The position numbers and the translations under genes are program-made. Under the pieces are notes generated by a model. The model saw only the letters and a list, made by a program, of their open reading frames with translations, did no database searches and was not told where the DNA came from. From assembly GCA_016711875.1 (NCBI GenBank), contig JADJSD010000023.1:62001-126000 (forward strand): 64,000 bases of DNA. The letters run 5' to 3'. Below, one piece after another: positions 52,040 through 60,186 of the stretch. The DNA is from Betaproteobacteria bacterium. Lineage in GTDB: Bacteria; Pseudomonadota; Gammaproteobacteria; Burkholderiales; Usitatibacteraceae. Position 1 is the stretch's first letter. Every line of letters starts with the position of its first letter.

Positions 52040-53052
52040 CGCGCCGGTACGATCGGCGGCTCCTGCATCGCGGCGACCTGCTCCTTCAGCTCGAGCACGC
52101 GGTCCTGCCAGTAGCGCTGCGTGTTGAACCACGGGAAGGCCATCGGGAAGGCCGGGTCGTCCCAGCGGCGTGCGATCCACGCGCTGTAGTGCATCAATCG
52201 CAGCGTGCGCAGCGCCTCGACGAGCCTCAACTCCCGGTCGTCGAATTCGCGGAAGTCCTCGTACCCCGCGAGCACGTGGCGCAGCTGCACGCCCATCGAC
52301 TCGCGATCGCCCGACAGGAGCATCCAGAGGTCCTGCACCGCCGGGCCGGTGCGCGCGTCGTCGAAGTCGACGAAGTGCGGCCCCGCCGGCGTCCACAGGA
52401 CGTTGCCGGCGTGGCAATCCCCATGCAGGCGCAAGCGCGAAGCGTCGGGCGTGCGATCGAACGCGGCCCTTGCGCCCTCGATGGCGAGATCGGCCGCGCC
52501 CTTCCACGCTTCGAGGATGTCGGGCGGGATGAATCCGTTCGCGAGCAGGTAGTCGCGCGAGGCGACGCCGAAGTCCTCGATGCCCAGCTCGGGACGATGC
52601 ACGAAGGGCTGCGTCTCGCCGACGGCGTGGATGCGTGCGATGAAGCGGCCCATCCACTCGAGCACGGAAGGATCCTCCAGTTCCGGCGCGCGCCCACCCC
52701 GCCGCGGATAGACGGCGAAGCGGAAATCCGCGTGCCGGTGCAGCGTGCGCCCGTCGATCGCGAGCGGGGCGATGACCGGGATCTCGCGTTCGGCGAGGTC
52801 GGTGGTGAAGGCGTGCTCCTCCAGGATCTGCGCGTCGCTCCAGCGATCGGGGCGGTAGAACTTGGCGACGAGGAAACGCGCATCGCCCAGCGGCCCGCCG
52901 CCGTCCTCGTCGAGCCCCACCTGGTACACGCGGTTCTCGTAGCTGTTGAGGGCGAGCTGGCGGCCGTCGACGCGAAAGCCCGCGGCTTCGACGGCATCGA
53001 GCACGGTGTCGGGCGTGAGCCCGTCGTAGGGCCGCGTCGTGGATGGGTTCAC
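52036..53052 (-). CDS. srkA: Stress response kinase SrkA/YihE
   Basis: 338 residues. The APH-like kinase fold has the substrate-ATP motifs ENRVYQVG, catalytic HGDCHAGNVLW (D and N) and metal-binding DFDDA. E. coli SrkA is a cytoplasmic Ser/Thr kinase that counters stress-induced death and is 328 residues. The start is the GTG at 53052: the nearby ATG at 53060 is out of frame, and no in-frame ATG lies close. Single gene, convergent with the LysR gene. Confidence 0.9.
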   Translation of the reverse strand: MNPSTTRPYDGLTPDTVLDAVEAAGFRVDGRQLALNSYENRVYQVGLDEDGGGPLGDARFLVAKFYRPDRWSDAQILEEHAFTTDLAEREIPVIAPLAIDGRTLHRHADFRFAVYPRRGGRAPELEDPSVLEWMGRFIARIHAVGETQPFVHRPELGIEDFGVASRDYLLANGFIPPDILEAWKGAADLAIEGARAAFDRTPDASRLRLHGDCHAGNVLWTPAGPHFVDFDDARTGPAVQDLWMLLSGDRESMGVQLRHVLAGYEDFREFDDRELRLVEALRTLRLMHYSAWIARRWDDPAFPMAFPWFNTQRYWQDRVLELKEQVAAMQEPPIVPAR

Positions 53053-53206
53053 TTCCGCATTGTACGGCGCCCCCGAAAGGGATTGACGCGCCGCAACATT
53101 GCACCTTCGCGGTGCGCCGGCCGCCGCGAGGTGCGGACATGCCCTCTCAGGGTGTCGTGGCATGCGTCCTGCTAACGGTTGGCAACGCACCCGAGGACCC
53201 GTCTCC

Positions 53207-54190
53207 ATGCTTTCGATCTCGCCATTGCTGCGCCGACTTGCCGACCGCGCCCGTACGGCGGACGGCGAACCCGCTGCCTGGCTCGAAGCCGACGAGGCGA
53301 GCCTGCTGTGGGGCGCCGTGCTCGACGGCGCGGTGCCCGAGCTCGAGCTCGGCGCGTTGCTCTTCGCGCTCGCGAAGGGCGGCGAATCCACGGACGATCT
53401 CATCGGGTTTCACCGCGCGCTCTCTGCGCGGACGGCGAAGTGGTCGCCCGAGCTGTCGCGGCGCGCGGTCTCGATACCGGTCTACGGGCTGTATGAGGGC
53501 GAGGCGGCCTTCGCCGCGCTCCTGGCCGCGTTTCTTCGCCGGTTCGACGTGCCGGTGGTCCTGCACGGACCGCTCGAGTCGCGATCGGGCCCGTCCGCCG
53601 CCTCGCTGCTGCGCGACCTCGGCGTGCTGCCCTGCGCGTCCCTGGCCGAAGGCGAGCGGGAGCTGCGCGAGCACGGCATCGCATTCGTTTCCCCCTCGCT
53701 CTTTTCGTCCGCGCTCGGGGACCTGCTCGCCCTTCGCGCCCGCCTGGGCACGCCGCTCGTCGCCCATCGCGCGGCGCTCGCATTCGACCCGGGTGGCATG
53801 GGCGCACTGCGCCTGGCGTTCGCCGCGCCGACGGCCTCGCCGGTTCGCATCCTGCCCTTCGTCCGGTCAACGGGGGGTGACGCGCTCCTCCTCGACTGGC
53901 CTGCGGACTCGGGGCCCGGCGATTTTTCGCGTCGTCCGCGCATCTCGCGATGGACGGGGGCCGCGGAAGAACCGTATTTCGATGCCGAGGGGGCTGGCAG
54001 TCCCCTGGCCTTGCCGACAGGCGTCGGCGAGCTCGTGCCGTGGATCCAGGCCGTCGCCGGACGCACCACGACCGCGCCGCTGCCCCTGGTGCACCTGGCG
54101 GCATCCTGTCTCGTGGCCACGGGCGCGGCCTCCGATTTCACCCAGGCGAAAGCCGTCGTCGCGTTGCAGTCGGGGCGGCTCGCGGCATGA
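53207..54190 (+). CDS. ybiB: YbiB/TrpD2-like DNA-binding protein
   Basis: 327 residues. It has the anthranilate phosphoribosyltransferase (TrpD) fold: a helical start (DEASLLWGAVLDGAVPELELGAL, in part), LLHG-like VVLHGPLESRSGPSAASLLRDLGV, and no PRPP-binding GTGGD motif in its normal form. This agrees with the YbiB branch, which binds nucleic acids rather than catalysing tryptophan synthesis. The ATG at 53207 has GAGGA 9 bases before it; the frame is open further up but without a better start. Confidence 0.82.
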   Translation: MLSISPLLRRLADRARTADGEPAAWLEADEASLLWGAVLDGAVPELELGALLFALAKGGESTDDLIGFHRALSARTAKWSPELSRRAVSIPVYGLYEGEAAFAALLAAFLRRFDVPVVLHGPLESRSGPSAASLLRDLGVLPCASLAEGERELREHGIAFVSPSLFSSALGDLLALRARLGTPLVAHRAALAFDPGGMGALRLAFAAPTASPVRILPFVRSTGGDALLLDWPADSGPGDFSRRPRISRWTGAAEEPYFDAEGAGSPLALPTGVGELVPWIQAVAGRTTTAPLPLVHLAASCLVATGAASDFTQAKAVVALQSGRLAA

Positions 54191-54255
54191 AGCGTTAACC
54201 CCTTAAAAGTTAAAGGGATTTCGCCTTGTTGCGGCGCGTCAATCCGGGGCGGCTG

Positions 54256-54264
54256 TGCTAGAAT
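54256..54264 (+). promoter_or_regulatory. Extended -10 promoter before the small membrane ORF
   Basis: TGCTAGAAT (extended TGn plus TAGAAT) lies about 38 bases before the GTG of the 32-residue ORF. A -35 box is weak or absent, as is usual for extended -10 promoters. Confidence 0.55.
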
Positions 54265-54302
54265 CCGGCACGTTTTCCCTCCGGACGAAGGTGGCATCCC
54301 CC

Positions 54303-54401
54303 GTGAAAAATCCCTTCGATTCCCTGCTCGGCACGGTGATCCTCGGCGTGGCCCTCACCGCCGTCCTGTATCACCTCGTCCGTACGCTGGTGGCGCCGTG
54401 A
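54303..54401 (+). CDS. 32-residue single-helix membrane protein
   Basis: A GTG-started frame, MKNPFDSLLG then a hydrophobic helix (TVILGVALTAVLYHLV) and RTLVAP. The stop overlaps the GTG of the next gene (GTGA), giving coupling. It lies just after an extended -10 box, so the operon begins with it. CydX-like peptides have the same form and stabilise oxidases; a similar role for the heme membrane proteins encoded next is inference. No strong ribosome site precedes the GTG (only CGAAGG, 8 or more bases away). Confidence 0.6.
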   Translation: MKNPFDSLLGTVILGVALTAVLYHLVRTLVAP

Positions 54402-54904
54402 CGGCGGAATTCCTCCAGTTCGGCATCGGCCGCTGGGTGCACATTCTCGCGGGCATCCTGTGGGTCGGCCTGCTCTACTACTTCAATTTTGTCCAAGCCG
54501 ACGCCCTCAAGGCCGCGCAGGCTGACGGTTCCGCGGCCGGCATCGCGAAGCACGTCGCGCCGCGGGCGCTTTTCTATTTCCGCTGGGCGGCGGTGGTCAC
54601 CTGGCTCGCGGGCGCGATGATGCTCGGCGCCAAGCTCGACGACGCCTTCCTCTTCAAGGAAAAGGCCTACATCCCGATCGGCGTGGGCGCGTGGCTCGGC
54701 ACGATCATGTTCTTCAACGTGTTCGCCCTCATCTGGCCGAACCAGAAGAAGATCCTGGGGCTCGTGCCTGCCACGGAAGGCGAAAAGGCCAAGGCGCGGC
54801 GCGTCGCGTTCCTCGCCTCGCGCGTGAACCTCATGCTCTCGATGCCGATGATCTTCTTCATGAGCGGCTCGGGCGGGCTCTTCCGCACGCCGTTCTTCCA
54901 CTAG
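54398..54904 (+). CDS. PuuD-like membrane protein (urate hydroxylase membrane domain)
   Basis: 168 residues, four membrane helices, with histidines at GRWVHILAG and AKHVAPRALFYFRW. It resembles the membrane half of PuuD-type urate hydroxylases but has no cytochrome c domain, so the catalytic claim should not be transferred. Start is GTG 54398. Ten bases downstream begins a cytochrome b561 gene, and a cytochrome c' gene lies opposite; heme binding is therefore plausible. Confidence 0.8.
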   Translation: MTAEFLQFGIGRWVHILAGILWVGLLYYFNFVQADALKAAQADGSAAGIAKHVAPRALFYFRWAAVVTWLAGAMMLGAKLDDAFLFKEKAYIPIGVGAWLGTIMFFNVFALIWPNQKKILGLVPATEGEKAKARRVAFLASRVNLMLSMPMIFFMSGSGGLFRTPFFH

Positions 54905-54913
54905 CGGTTCCGG

Positions 54914-55615
54914 GTGAACGTTCCGCCGGACGAGCCCTTCGTCGCCGTTCGCGTCTGGGACCTGCCCACGCGCTTTTTCCACTGGAGCCTCGCGCTCCTC
55001 GTCACGGCCAACGTCGTCACGGGGAAGTTCGATTCCGTGCTCGGTGCCTCGACGCTCGAATGGCACAAGCGCTTCGGGATCGCGATCCTCGCGCTCCTGG
55101 CCTTTCGTCTCGTCTGGGGCATCGTCGGCGGCACGCATGCGCGCTTCGCCACTTTCCTGCGCGGGCCGCGCGCGGTCGCGGCCTATGCGAAGTCGCTCGC
55201 CTCGCGTGGGTATGCCGTGAGCGTCGGCCACAACCCGATGGGCGGGTGGTCGGTCGTCGCCATGGTCGCCGCGCTCGGCGTGCAGGCGACGACGGGGCTC
55301 TTCCTCGTCCAGGAGGACTATGGCTTCACCGGGCCGCTCTCGCGCTTCGTGAGCGGCGCCTTCTCGAGCCGCATGGGCGCCATCCACGAGGCCAATTTCT
55401 GGGTGATCGCGGCGCTGGTCGCGATGCACCTCGCCGCGATCGTCGCGCACGGCGTGCTTTGGCGCGAGAACCTCGTGTCGGCCATGGTTTCGGGCGTGAA
55501 GCGGCTGCCCGCGCGTTTCGCCGGCACCGATGGTCGGGAGGGCGGGTGGTCCGGGCTGATCGCGTCCCTGGCGGTCGCCGCGGTGGTGGTCTCGGTTCTC
55601 GTGAAGCTGGGCTGA
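54914..55615 (+). CDS. Cytochrome b561-type membrane protein
   Basis: 233 residues, four to five helices, N-terminal RVWDLPTRFFHWSLALL (first heme His), EWHKRFG, and C-terminal AMHLAAIVAHGV (further heme ligands). This is the Ni/Fe-hydrogenase or b561 fold, carrying electrons between quinol and periplasmic c-type cytochromes. Start is GTG 54914. The likely partner is the cytochrome c' encoded convergently after it. Confidence 0.9.
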   Translation: MNVPPDEPFVAVRVWDLPTRFFHWSLALLVTANVVTGKFDSVLGASTLEWHKRFGIAILALLAFRLVWGIVGGTHARFATFLRGPRAVAAYAKSLASRGYAVSVGHNPMGGWSVVAMVAALGVQATTGLFLVQEDYGFTGPLSRFVSGAFSSRMGAIHEANFWVIAALVAMHLAAIVAHGVLWRENLVSAMVSGVKRLPARFAGTDGREGGWSGLIASLAVAAVVVSVLVKLG

Positions 55616-55633
55616 GTCCCGCTTCCGAATGCG

Positions 55634-55662
55634 AAAGGGCCGCCCGCGGGCGGCCCTCTTTC
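55634..55662. terminator. Bidirectional terminator between convergent cytochrome genes
   Basis: AGGGCCGCCCG is followed directly by CGGGCGGCCCT, a perfect 11-base-arm palindrome. CTCTTTCATT follows on the plus strand and TTTCG on the minus strand. It separates the cytochrome b561 and cytochrome c' genes. Confidence 0.75.
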
Positions 55663-55682
55663 ATTCCGGCTTGCCGGGGAGG

Positions 55683-56156
55683 CTAGTTGCGGAACTCCTT
55701 CGTGCGGAAGTCGTCGTGGCACGACTTGCATGCCTTGCCGACTTCGCCGACGGCCGCCTTGAAGCGGGCTTCGTCGCCCGCATTGGACGCCGCGAGGAGT
55801 TGCGCGGCGGCCTTCTGGGCGACTTCGGACGACTGCTTGAAGCGGGCGGCATCGCTCCAGATCTTCGGGTCCGCCTTCGTGGGCGCGCCCTTGTCCGTTC
55901 CGGGGCCATAGGCGTTGAAGGGCAGCGAGAGCAACGTGTCGACCAGCATCGCGTTCTTCTGTGCGACGGCGGCGTTGAACGGAGCCTTGCCCTGCGCCAT
56001 CGCACCGAGCGGTCCCAGGGCGCGGCCCATGACGTTCATCACGGATTGACGGTACCGGATGTCGTCCTCGGGCTTCGACTGGGCCTGGGCCGTGCCGGTC
56101 ACGAGTGCCGCGCAAGCGGCGAGGGAAAGAGCGAAACGGGTGCCGATGGGATTCAT
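55683..56156 (-). CDS. Cytochrome c' (class II c-type cytochrome)
   Basis: 157 residues. A signal peptide at 1-25 ends GTAQAQ. A four-helix bundle carries the heme site CKSCH near the C-terminus, followed by DDFRTKEFRN. The RYRQSVMNVMG helix is typical. It binds NO or CO, or carries electrons, in the periplasm. The chosen start is ATG 56156 with GAGGAAG upstream; the longer frame is not needed. Confidence 0.92.
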   Translation of the reverse strand: MNPIGTRFALSLAACAALVTGTAQAQSKPEDDIRYRQSVMNVMGRALGPLGAMAQGKAPFNAAVAQKNAMLVDTLLSLPFNAYGPGTDKGAPTKADPKIWSDAARFKQSSEVAQKAAAQLLAASNAGDEARFKAAVGEVGKACKSCHDDFRTKEFRN

Positions 56157-56246
56157 GGGAAGTTCTTCCTCTCGAGGGGGACGGATGTCGCGGCGAATTC
56201 GCGCCGACACCCGGATCAACAACCGACTCGGCGGGATTATTCCGGC

Positions 56247-56720
56247 TCAGGGTTTCGGCAGGCCCGTGACCTTGTCGCCCGGCTTGATCTTGCGCTCCGC
56301 GAACCAGCCGATGTTGGTCTCGACCGCGTAGCGCGCCGGGCCCTGGGCCGCGTGGGAATCGAGCGTCTTCGGCTGCATGTCCTCGATGTTGAGGATGCGC
56401 CCCTCGCCATCCAGGAAAGCGACGGATAGCGGGATGAGCGTGTTCATCATCCACATGGCGTGGTAGCCGGGCTCATCGAAAATGAAGAGCATGCCGTCGT
56501 TGCGGCCCATCTTCTCGCGGAACATGAGGCCGCGCGAACGCTGCTCGGGCGTCGAGACCACCTCGACCTTGAGCGCGTGGTTCGCCACCTTGACGGTGGC
56601 GACCGGCAGGGGCTTCGCGGGCGAGGCGTTCTGCGCACCCGCCGGAAGCGCGAGCGCGAGGGCGAATGCGGCGACCGCGGCGCGCAAGCCGGGGAACCGG
56701 GCGGATAGAATGGCGTCCAA
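56247..56720 (-). CDS. DUF192 exported protein
   Basis: 157 residues from the TTG at 56720. A signal peptide-like N-terminus ends LPAGAQ. The DUF192 core carries EQRSRGLMFREKM, HAMWMMNTLIPLSVAFLD and DSHAAQGPARYAVE. Function is unknown. The TTG has GGAG 10 bases before it. An ATG at 56762 is in frame but would overlap the divergent lipoprotein start and add 14 residues in front of the signal peptide; a GTG at 56735 is a third option. Confidence 0.8.
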   Translation of the reverse strand: MDAILSARFPGLRAAVAAFALALALPAGAQNASPAKPLPVATVKVANHALKVEVVSTPEQRSRGLMFREKMGRNDGMLFIFDEPGYHAMWMMNTLIPLSVAFLDGEGRILNIEDMQPKTLDSHAAQGPARYAVETNIGWFAERKIKPGDKVTGLPKP

Positions 56721-56760
56721 GAACAGGATCTCCACAAGAAGTGCGCACGAAGGATAACGC

Positions 56761-57060
56761 ATGAGGACCTCGATGCGCCGACTCGCCCCTGTGATTGCCC
56801 TTCTCGCGGCTGCCTGCGCGAGCACGCCGCCCAAGCCCGTCGAGGAAACGCCGGTGCAGGCCCGGGAGCGGCGCACCCAGGCCCCCCGTCCGCAATACAA
56901 CCTCGCCGGCTACCCGCCCGCGGTCCGCGACGGCTACATCGACGGCTGCGAGAGCGCGAAGAAATCCGCCTACGCGCACAAGGACGAGAAGCGCTTCGCG
57001 GCCGACGGGCAGTACCGCATGGGGTGGAACGACGGCCTGTCGATCTGCTCGCGGCGCTAG
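56761..57060 (+). CDS. Small lipoprotein of unknown function
   Basis: 99 residues. A lipobox LAAAC gives mature Cys19; a proline-rich linker then leads to YNLAGYPPAVRDGYIDGCESAKKSAY and QYRMGWNDGLSICSRR. The pair of cysteines (GCES and SICS) could form a disulfide. The repeated GY-x-G-W style fits a small outer-membrane or periplasmic lipoprotein. It ends in a CTAG shared with the convergent cbiX-like gene. Confidence 0.75.
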   Translation: MRTSMRRLAPVIALLAAACASTPPKPVEETPVQARERRTQAPRPQYNLAGYPPAVRDGYIDGCESAKKSAYAHKDEKRFAADGQYRMGWNDGLSICSRR

Positions 57061-57422
57061 TCGACGCTGCGCAGGACCCAGTCGGCGATCGCCTCGACGA
57101 TCTCGGGCACTTCACCCACGGCGCTCGCGAGGGCGATGGGCACCCGCGGATGTTTCGCGCGGATCGCCTCGATCATCCGCGGCAGGTCGTGCTTGAGGTG
57201 GCCACCCTGCGCCATGAAGATCGGGAACACCGTGATGGCCGAGACGCCCCGGGTGGCGAGCGTATCCACGGCACCCTCCAGCGTGGGCTCCATGCGCTCG
57301 AGGAAGGCGAGTTCCACCGGAAACTCGGGGCGGCGAGCCCGCAGGCGCTCGCGCATGGCTTCGAACGGCCGGGCCCACTCGGGGTCGCGCGCGCCGTGGG
57401 CGAAGAGGACGATTCCCTGCAC
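57057..57422 (-). CDS. cbiX: CbiX-type sirohydrochlorin cobaltochelatase/ferrochelatase
   Basis: 121 residues, the short CbiX(S) form that works as a dimer. Metal-binding histidines are in LFAHGARDPEW and the GGHLKHDLP motif. It inserts Co or Fe into sirohydrochlorin (cobalamin or siroheme paths); no other porphyrin gene is nearby. The GTG at 57422 starts 2 bases after the dut stop, so it is co-transcribed with dut and coaBC. Confidence 0.88.
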   Translation of the reverse strand: MQGIVLFAHGARDPEWARPFEAMRERLRARRPEFPVELAFLERMEPTLEGAVDTLATRGVSAITVFPIFMAQGGHLKHDLPRMIEAIRAKHPRVPIALASAVGEVPEIVEAIADWVLRSVD

Positions 57423-57424
57423 GG

Positions 57425-57874
57425 CTAGTGCTTGCCGGTCGAGCCGAAGCCGCCGGCGCCCCGGTCGCTTTCGTCGAACGATTCCACGATGTTGAGTTCG
57501 ACCTGCAGCACCGGCACCACCACGAGCTGGGCGATGCGCTCGAGCGGGTTCACAACGAACGGCTCCTTGCCGCGGTTCCAGCACGAGACGAAGAGCTGGC
57601 CCTGGTAGTCCGAGTCGATGAGGCCGACGAGGTTGCCGAGCACGATGCCGTGCTTGTGGCCCAGCCCGGAGCGCGGAATGATCATCGCGGCATAGCCCGC
57701 GTCGCCGATGTGGATGGCGAGGCCCGTCGGCACGAGGAACGTGTCCCCTGGCGCGAGCGTGAGCGGCGCTTCGAGGCAGGCGCGCAGGTCGAGGCCGGCG
57801 GAGCCGCCGGTGGCGTAGGCCGGGAGATTGGCGCGAATGCGCTCGTCGAGGATCTTGACGTCGAGGGTCTTCAT
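57425..57874 (-). CDS. dut: dUTP diphosphatase
   Basis: 149 residues, all five dUTPase motifs visible: GLDLRA, PRSGLGHKHG, GLIDSDYQG, ERIAQ and RGAGGFGSTG. It is a homotrimer that hydrolyses dUTP to dUMP. It lies 32 bases after coaBC on the same strand. Confidence 0.98.
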   Translation of the reverse strand: MKTLDVKILDERIRANLPAYATGGSAGLDLRACLEAPLTLAPGDTFLVPTGLAIHIGDAGYAAMIIPRSGLGHKHGIVLGNLVGLIDSDYQGQLFVSCWNRGKEPFVVNPLERIAQLVVVPVLQVELNIVESFDESDRGAGGFGSTGKH

Positions 57875-57906
57875 GACGGGCAGGGGCGAGCGCGGGCGGG
57901 GGCGGT

Positions 57907-59136
57907 TCAGGAAGCCTGCTGGAGCGGACGGACGGCGGCGTGCGGCGGGCGCGACGCCATGAGCCCGAGGGCGTGCGACAGGATCGCGGCGGCAACCTGC
58001 GCCTTGGCCGCGCGCGGCAGGGGATGGGCGCCGGCGTCGTCGTGGATCACCACCTCGTTGTCGTCGCGGCCGATGGCCTGTTGCACGAGATTGGCGACGA
58101 TCATCGGGATGCCCTTGCGCTTGCGCTTGGCTTGCGCGTACTCGGCGAGATTCTCGCTTTCGGCCGCGAAGCCGACGCAGAAAGGTGCGCCCGGCCGCGC
58201 GGCCACGCGCGCGAGGATGTCGACGGTGGGCTCGAGGTCGATGCGCAGGGCCTCGTCGCTCTTCTTGATCTTCCTCGCCGAGGGGCGGGCGGGCGTGTAG
58301 TCGGCCACCGCCGCGACCGACAGGAAGAGGTCCGCTTCGCCGATCGAGGCCTCCACCGCGGCGAGCATCTCGGCCGCGCTGGTCACGGGCACGAAAATGA
58401 CGCCCGCCGGCGGGGCAAGGGCGGTGGGGCCGGAGACGAGCGTCACCGCCGCGCCTTCCGCGAGGGCTTCCGCCGCGAGCGCATAACCCATCTTGCCCGA
58501 GCTGCGGTTGGTGATGCCGCGCACCGTGTCGATCGCCTCGAACGTGGGGCCGGCGGTGACCACCACTTTCCTTCCGGCGAGACGGCGAGGCGCGAAGTGC
58601 GAGAGGATCGCCTCGAGCAGCGCCTCCGGCTCGAGCATGCGGCCCATGCCCGTCTCGCCGCAGGCCTGGTCGCCCGCGGCGGGTCCGAGGATCGCGATGC
58701 CGTCGGCGCGCAGGCGCTCCACGTTTCGCTGCGTGGCCGGGTTGTCCCACATCTCGCGGTTCATGGCCGGAGCGACGATCAGCGGGCAGTTGCGGGCGAG
58801 GCACGTCGTGGATAGCAGGTCGTCCGCGAGACCGAGGGCGAGTTTCGCGAGGAAGTCGGCACTGGCGGGGGCGATCACGATCGCGTCCGCTTCGCGCGAG
58901 AGCTCGATGTGGGGCATGGCGTTCGGCACGCCCGCATCCCATGCGTCGAGGGCGACGGGGCGCCCCGTGAGTGCCTGGAATGTCGCGGTGCCGACGAAAT
59001 GCGTGGCGGCTTCTGTCATCGCGACGCGCACCTCGACGTTGTTCTTCTGTAGCGCCCGCGCGAGCTCGGCCGCCTTGTAGGCGGCGATGCCCCCGGTGAT
59101 CCCGAGCAGGATGCGGCGCTTCGCGGTTTCTTCCAT
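57907..59136 (-). CDS. coaBC: Bifunctional CoaBC (phosphopantothenoylcysteine synthetase/decarboxylase)
   Basis: 409 residues. The flavoprotein CoaC part (GITGGIAAYKAAEL, PASADFLAKLALG, PAMNREMW, and ACGETGMGRM with the substrate-flap Cys) is followed from about 190 by the CoaB part (VTAGPTFEAID, NRSSGKMG, DYTPARPS). It carries out two steps of coenzyme A synthesis. It is divergent from radC. Confidence 0.98.
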   Translation of the reverse strand: MEETAKRRILLGITGGIAAYKAAELARALQKNNVEVRVAMTEAATHFVGTATFQALTGRPVALDAWDAGVPNAMPHIELSREADAIVIAPASADFLAKLALGLADDLLSTTCLARNCPLIVAPAMNREMWDNPATQRNVERLRADGIAILGPAAGDQACGETGMGRMLEPEALLEAILSHFAPRRLAGRKVVVTAGPTFEAIDTVRGITNRSSGKMGYALAAEALAEGAAVTLVSGPTALAPPAGVIFVPVTSAAEMLAAVEASIGEADLFLSVAAVADYTPARPSARKIKKSDEALRIDLEPTVDILARVAARPGAPFCVGFAAESENLAEYAQAKRKRKGIPMIVANLVQQAIGRDDNEVVIHDDAGAHPLPRAAKAQVAAAILSHALGLMASRPPHAAVRPLQQAS

Positions 59137-59166
59137 CCAGCCATTCTAATGGAGAGGGAATTTCCC

Positions 59167-59841
59167 ATGGCCCCGGTTTCCGGGCCGGCCCCCGAGCGCC
59201 CGCGCGAAAGGCTCGCGGCGCGCGGTCCCGCCGCCCTTTCGGACGCGGAACTCGTCGCGGTCCTGCTCGACAACGGCCGAGCCGGGCTCGCGGCGATCGA
59301 TCTCTCGCGCGCCTTGCTCGAGCGGTTCGGCCGCCTGTCCGGGCTGATGGAGGCCTCGTCGAGCGATGTCGCCCGAGTGCGGGGCGTGGGCGAGGCGAGG
59401 GCGGCGCGCGTCGCCGCGGCGCGGGAGATGGCCCGGCGGGTGCTTGCCGAGCAGATGCAGGCGCGGGACAGCCTCGCTTCCCCCTCCGCCGTCCGCTCGT
59501 ACCTGAGGCTTCGCCTTCAGCACCTGGGGCAAGAGGTCTTCTGGGTGGTCTTCCTCGATGCGCAGAACCGGGTCATCGCGGCCGAGGAACTCTTCCGCGG
59601 CACGCTCACCCAGACGAGCGTCTACCCGCGGGAGGTCGTCAAGCGAGCGCTCGCCCACAATGCCGCCGGGGTGATCCTGGCCCATAACCACCCGTCGGGG
59701 GTTGCGGAACCATCCTTTCAGGATCAGGCACTTACGCGCGCCCTGGCCGAGTCCCTGGCCCTGGTCGACGTGAAGGTGCTGGACCATTTCATCGTCGCGC
59801 CGGGGGCCGGGCTCTCCTTCGCGGAGCGGGGCCTCCTCTAG
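59167..59841 (+). CDS. radC: RadC-family JAB/MPN protein
   Basis: 224 residues from the ATG at 59167 (GAGAGGGA 8 bases upstream); the ATG at 59149 is an alternative giving six more. A UPF0758 N-terminal helix-hairpin-helix (VARVRGVGEARAARVAAA, in part) precedes the JAMM metal site HNHPSG with the second Asp (SFQDQALT) after it. The old repair role is disputed; the protein may be a metalloprotease-like enzyme. It is followed by the L28-L33 operon, as often seen. Confidence 0.94.
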   Translation: MAPVSGPAPERPRERLAARGPAALSDAELVAVLLDNGRAGLAAIDLSRALLERFGRLSGLMEASSSDVARVRGVGEARAARVAAAREMARRVLAEQMQARDSLASPSAVRSYLRLRLQHLGQEVFWVVFLDAQNRVIAAEELFRGTLTQTSVYPREVVKRALAHNAAGVILAHNHPSGVAEPSFQDQALTRALAESLALVDVKVLDHFIVAPGAGLSFAERGLL

Positions 59842-59863
59842 GGAAAATCCCAACGGAATCAGG

Positions 59864-59893
59864 TTGATCGGCAGGCCCGGGCTCGGCTATACT
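59864..59893 (+). promoter_or_regulatory. Promoter of rpmB-rpmG
   Basis: -35 TTGATC (59864-59869) and -10 TATACT (59888-59893) are 18 bases apart, 48 bases before the L28 start. A good sigma70 promoter. Confidence 0.75.
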
Positions 59894-59941
59894 GTTTGGC
59901 TTTCCGCCACGGCTTTTCGTCGGCGGGCCATGGAGAGAACA

Positions 59942-60178
59942 ATGTCTCGAGTCTGCCAGGTCACGGGCAAGGGCCCCATCGTGGGCAACCACGTGTCCCA
60001 CGCCAACAACAAGACGAAGCGCCGCTACCTGCCCAACCTGCAGTATCGCAAGCTGTGGGTCGAGAGCGAGAACCGCTACGTCTCGATGCGCCTCACCAAT
60101 GCCGGCCTTCGCCTCATCGACAAGAACGGGATCGACACCGCGCTTGCCGACATGCGCGCCCGCGGCATCAAGATCTAG
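59942..60178 (+). CDS. rpmB: 50S ribosomal protein L28
   Basis: 78 residues, with MSRVCQVTGKGPIVGNHVSH and NNKTKRRYLPNLQ, and a normal family length. GGAGAGAACA precedes the ATG. Only one cysteine, so no zinc site. It is co-transcribed with rpmG. Confidence 0.98.
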   Translation: MSRVCQVTGKGPIVGNHVSHANNKTKRRYLPNLQYRKLWVESENRYVSMRLTNAGLRLIDKNGIDTALADMRARGIKI

Positions 60179-60186
60179 GAACGGCC

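Noticed and set aside
54198..54218. CCCCTTAAAAGTTAAAGGG inverted repeat after ybiB as a terminator
   Set aside because: The arms pair imperfectly, with a bulge, and no T run follows.
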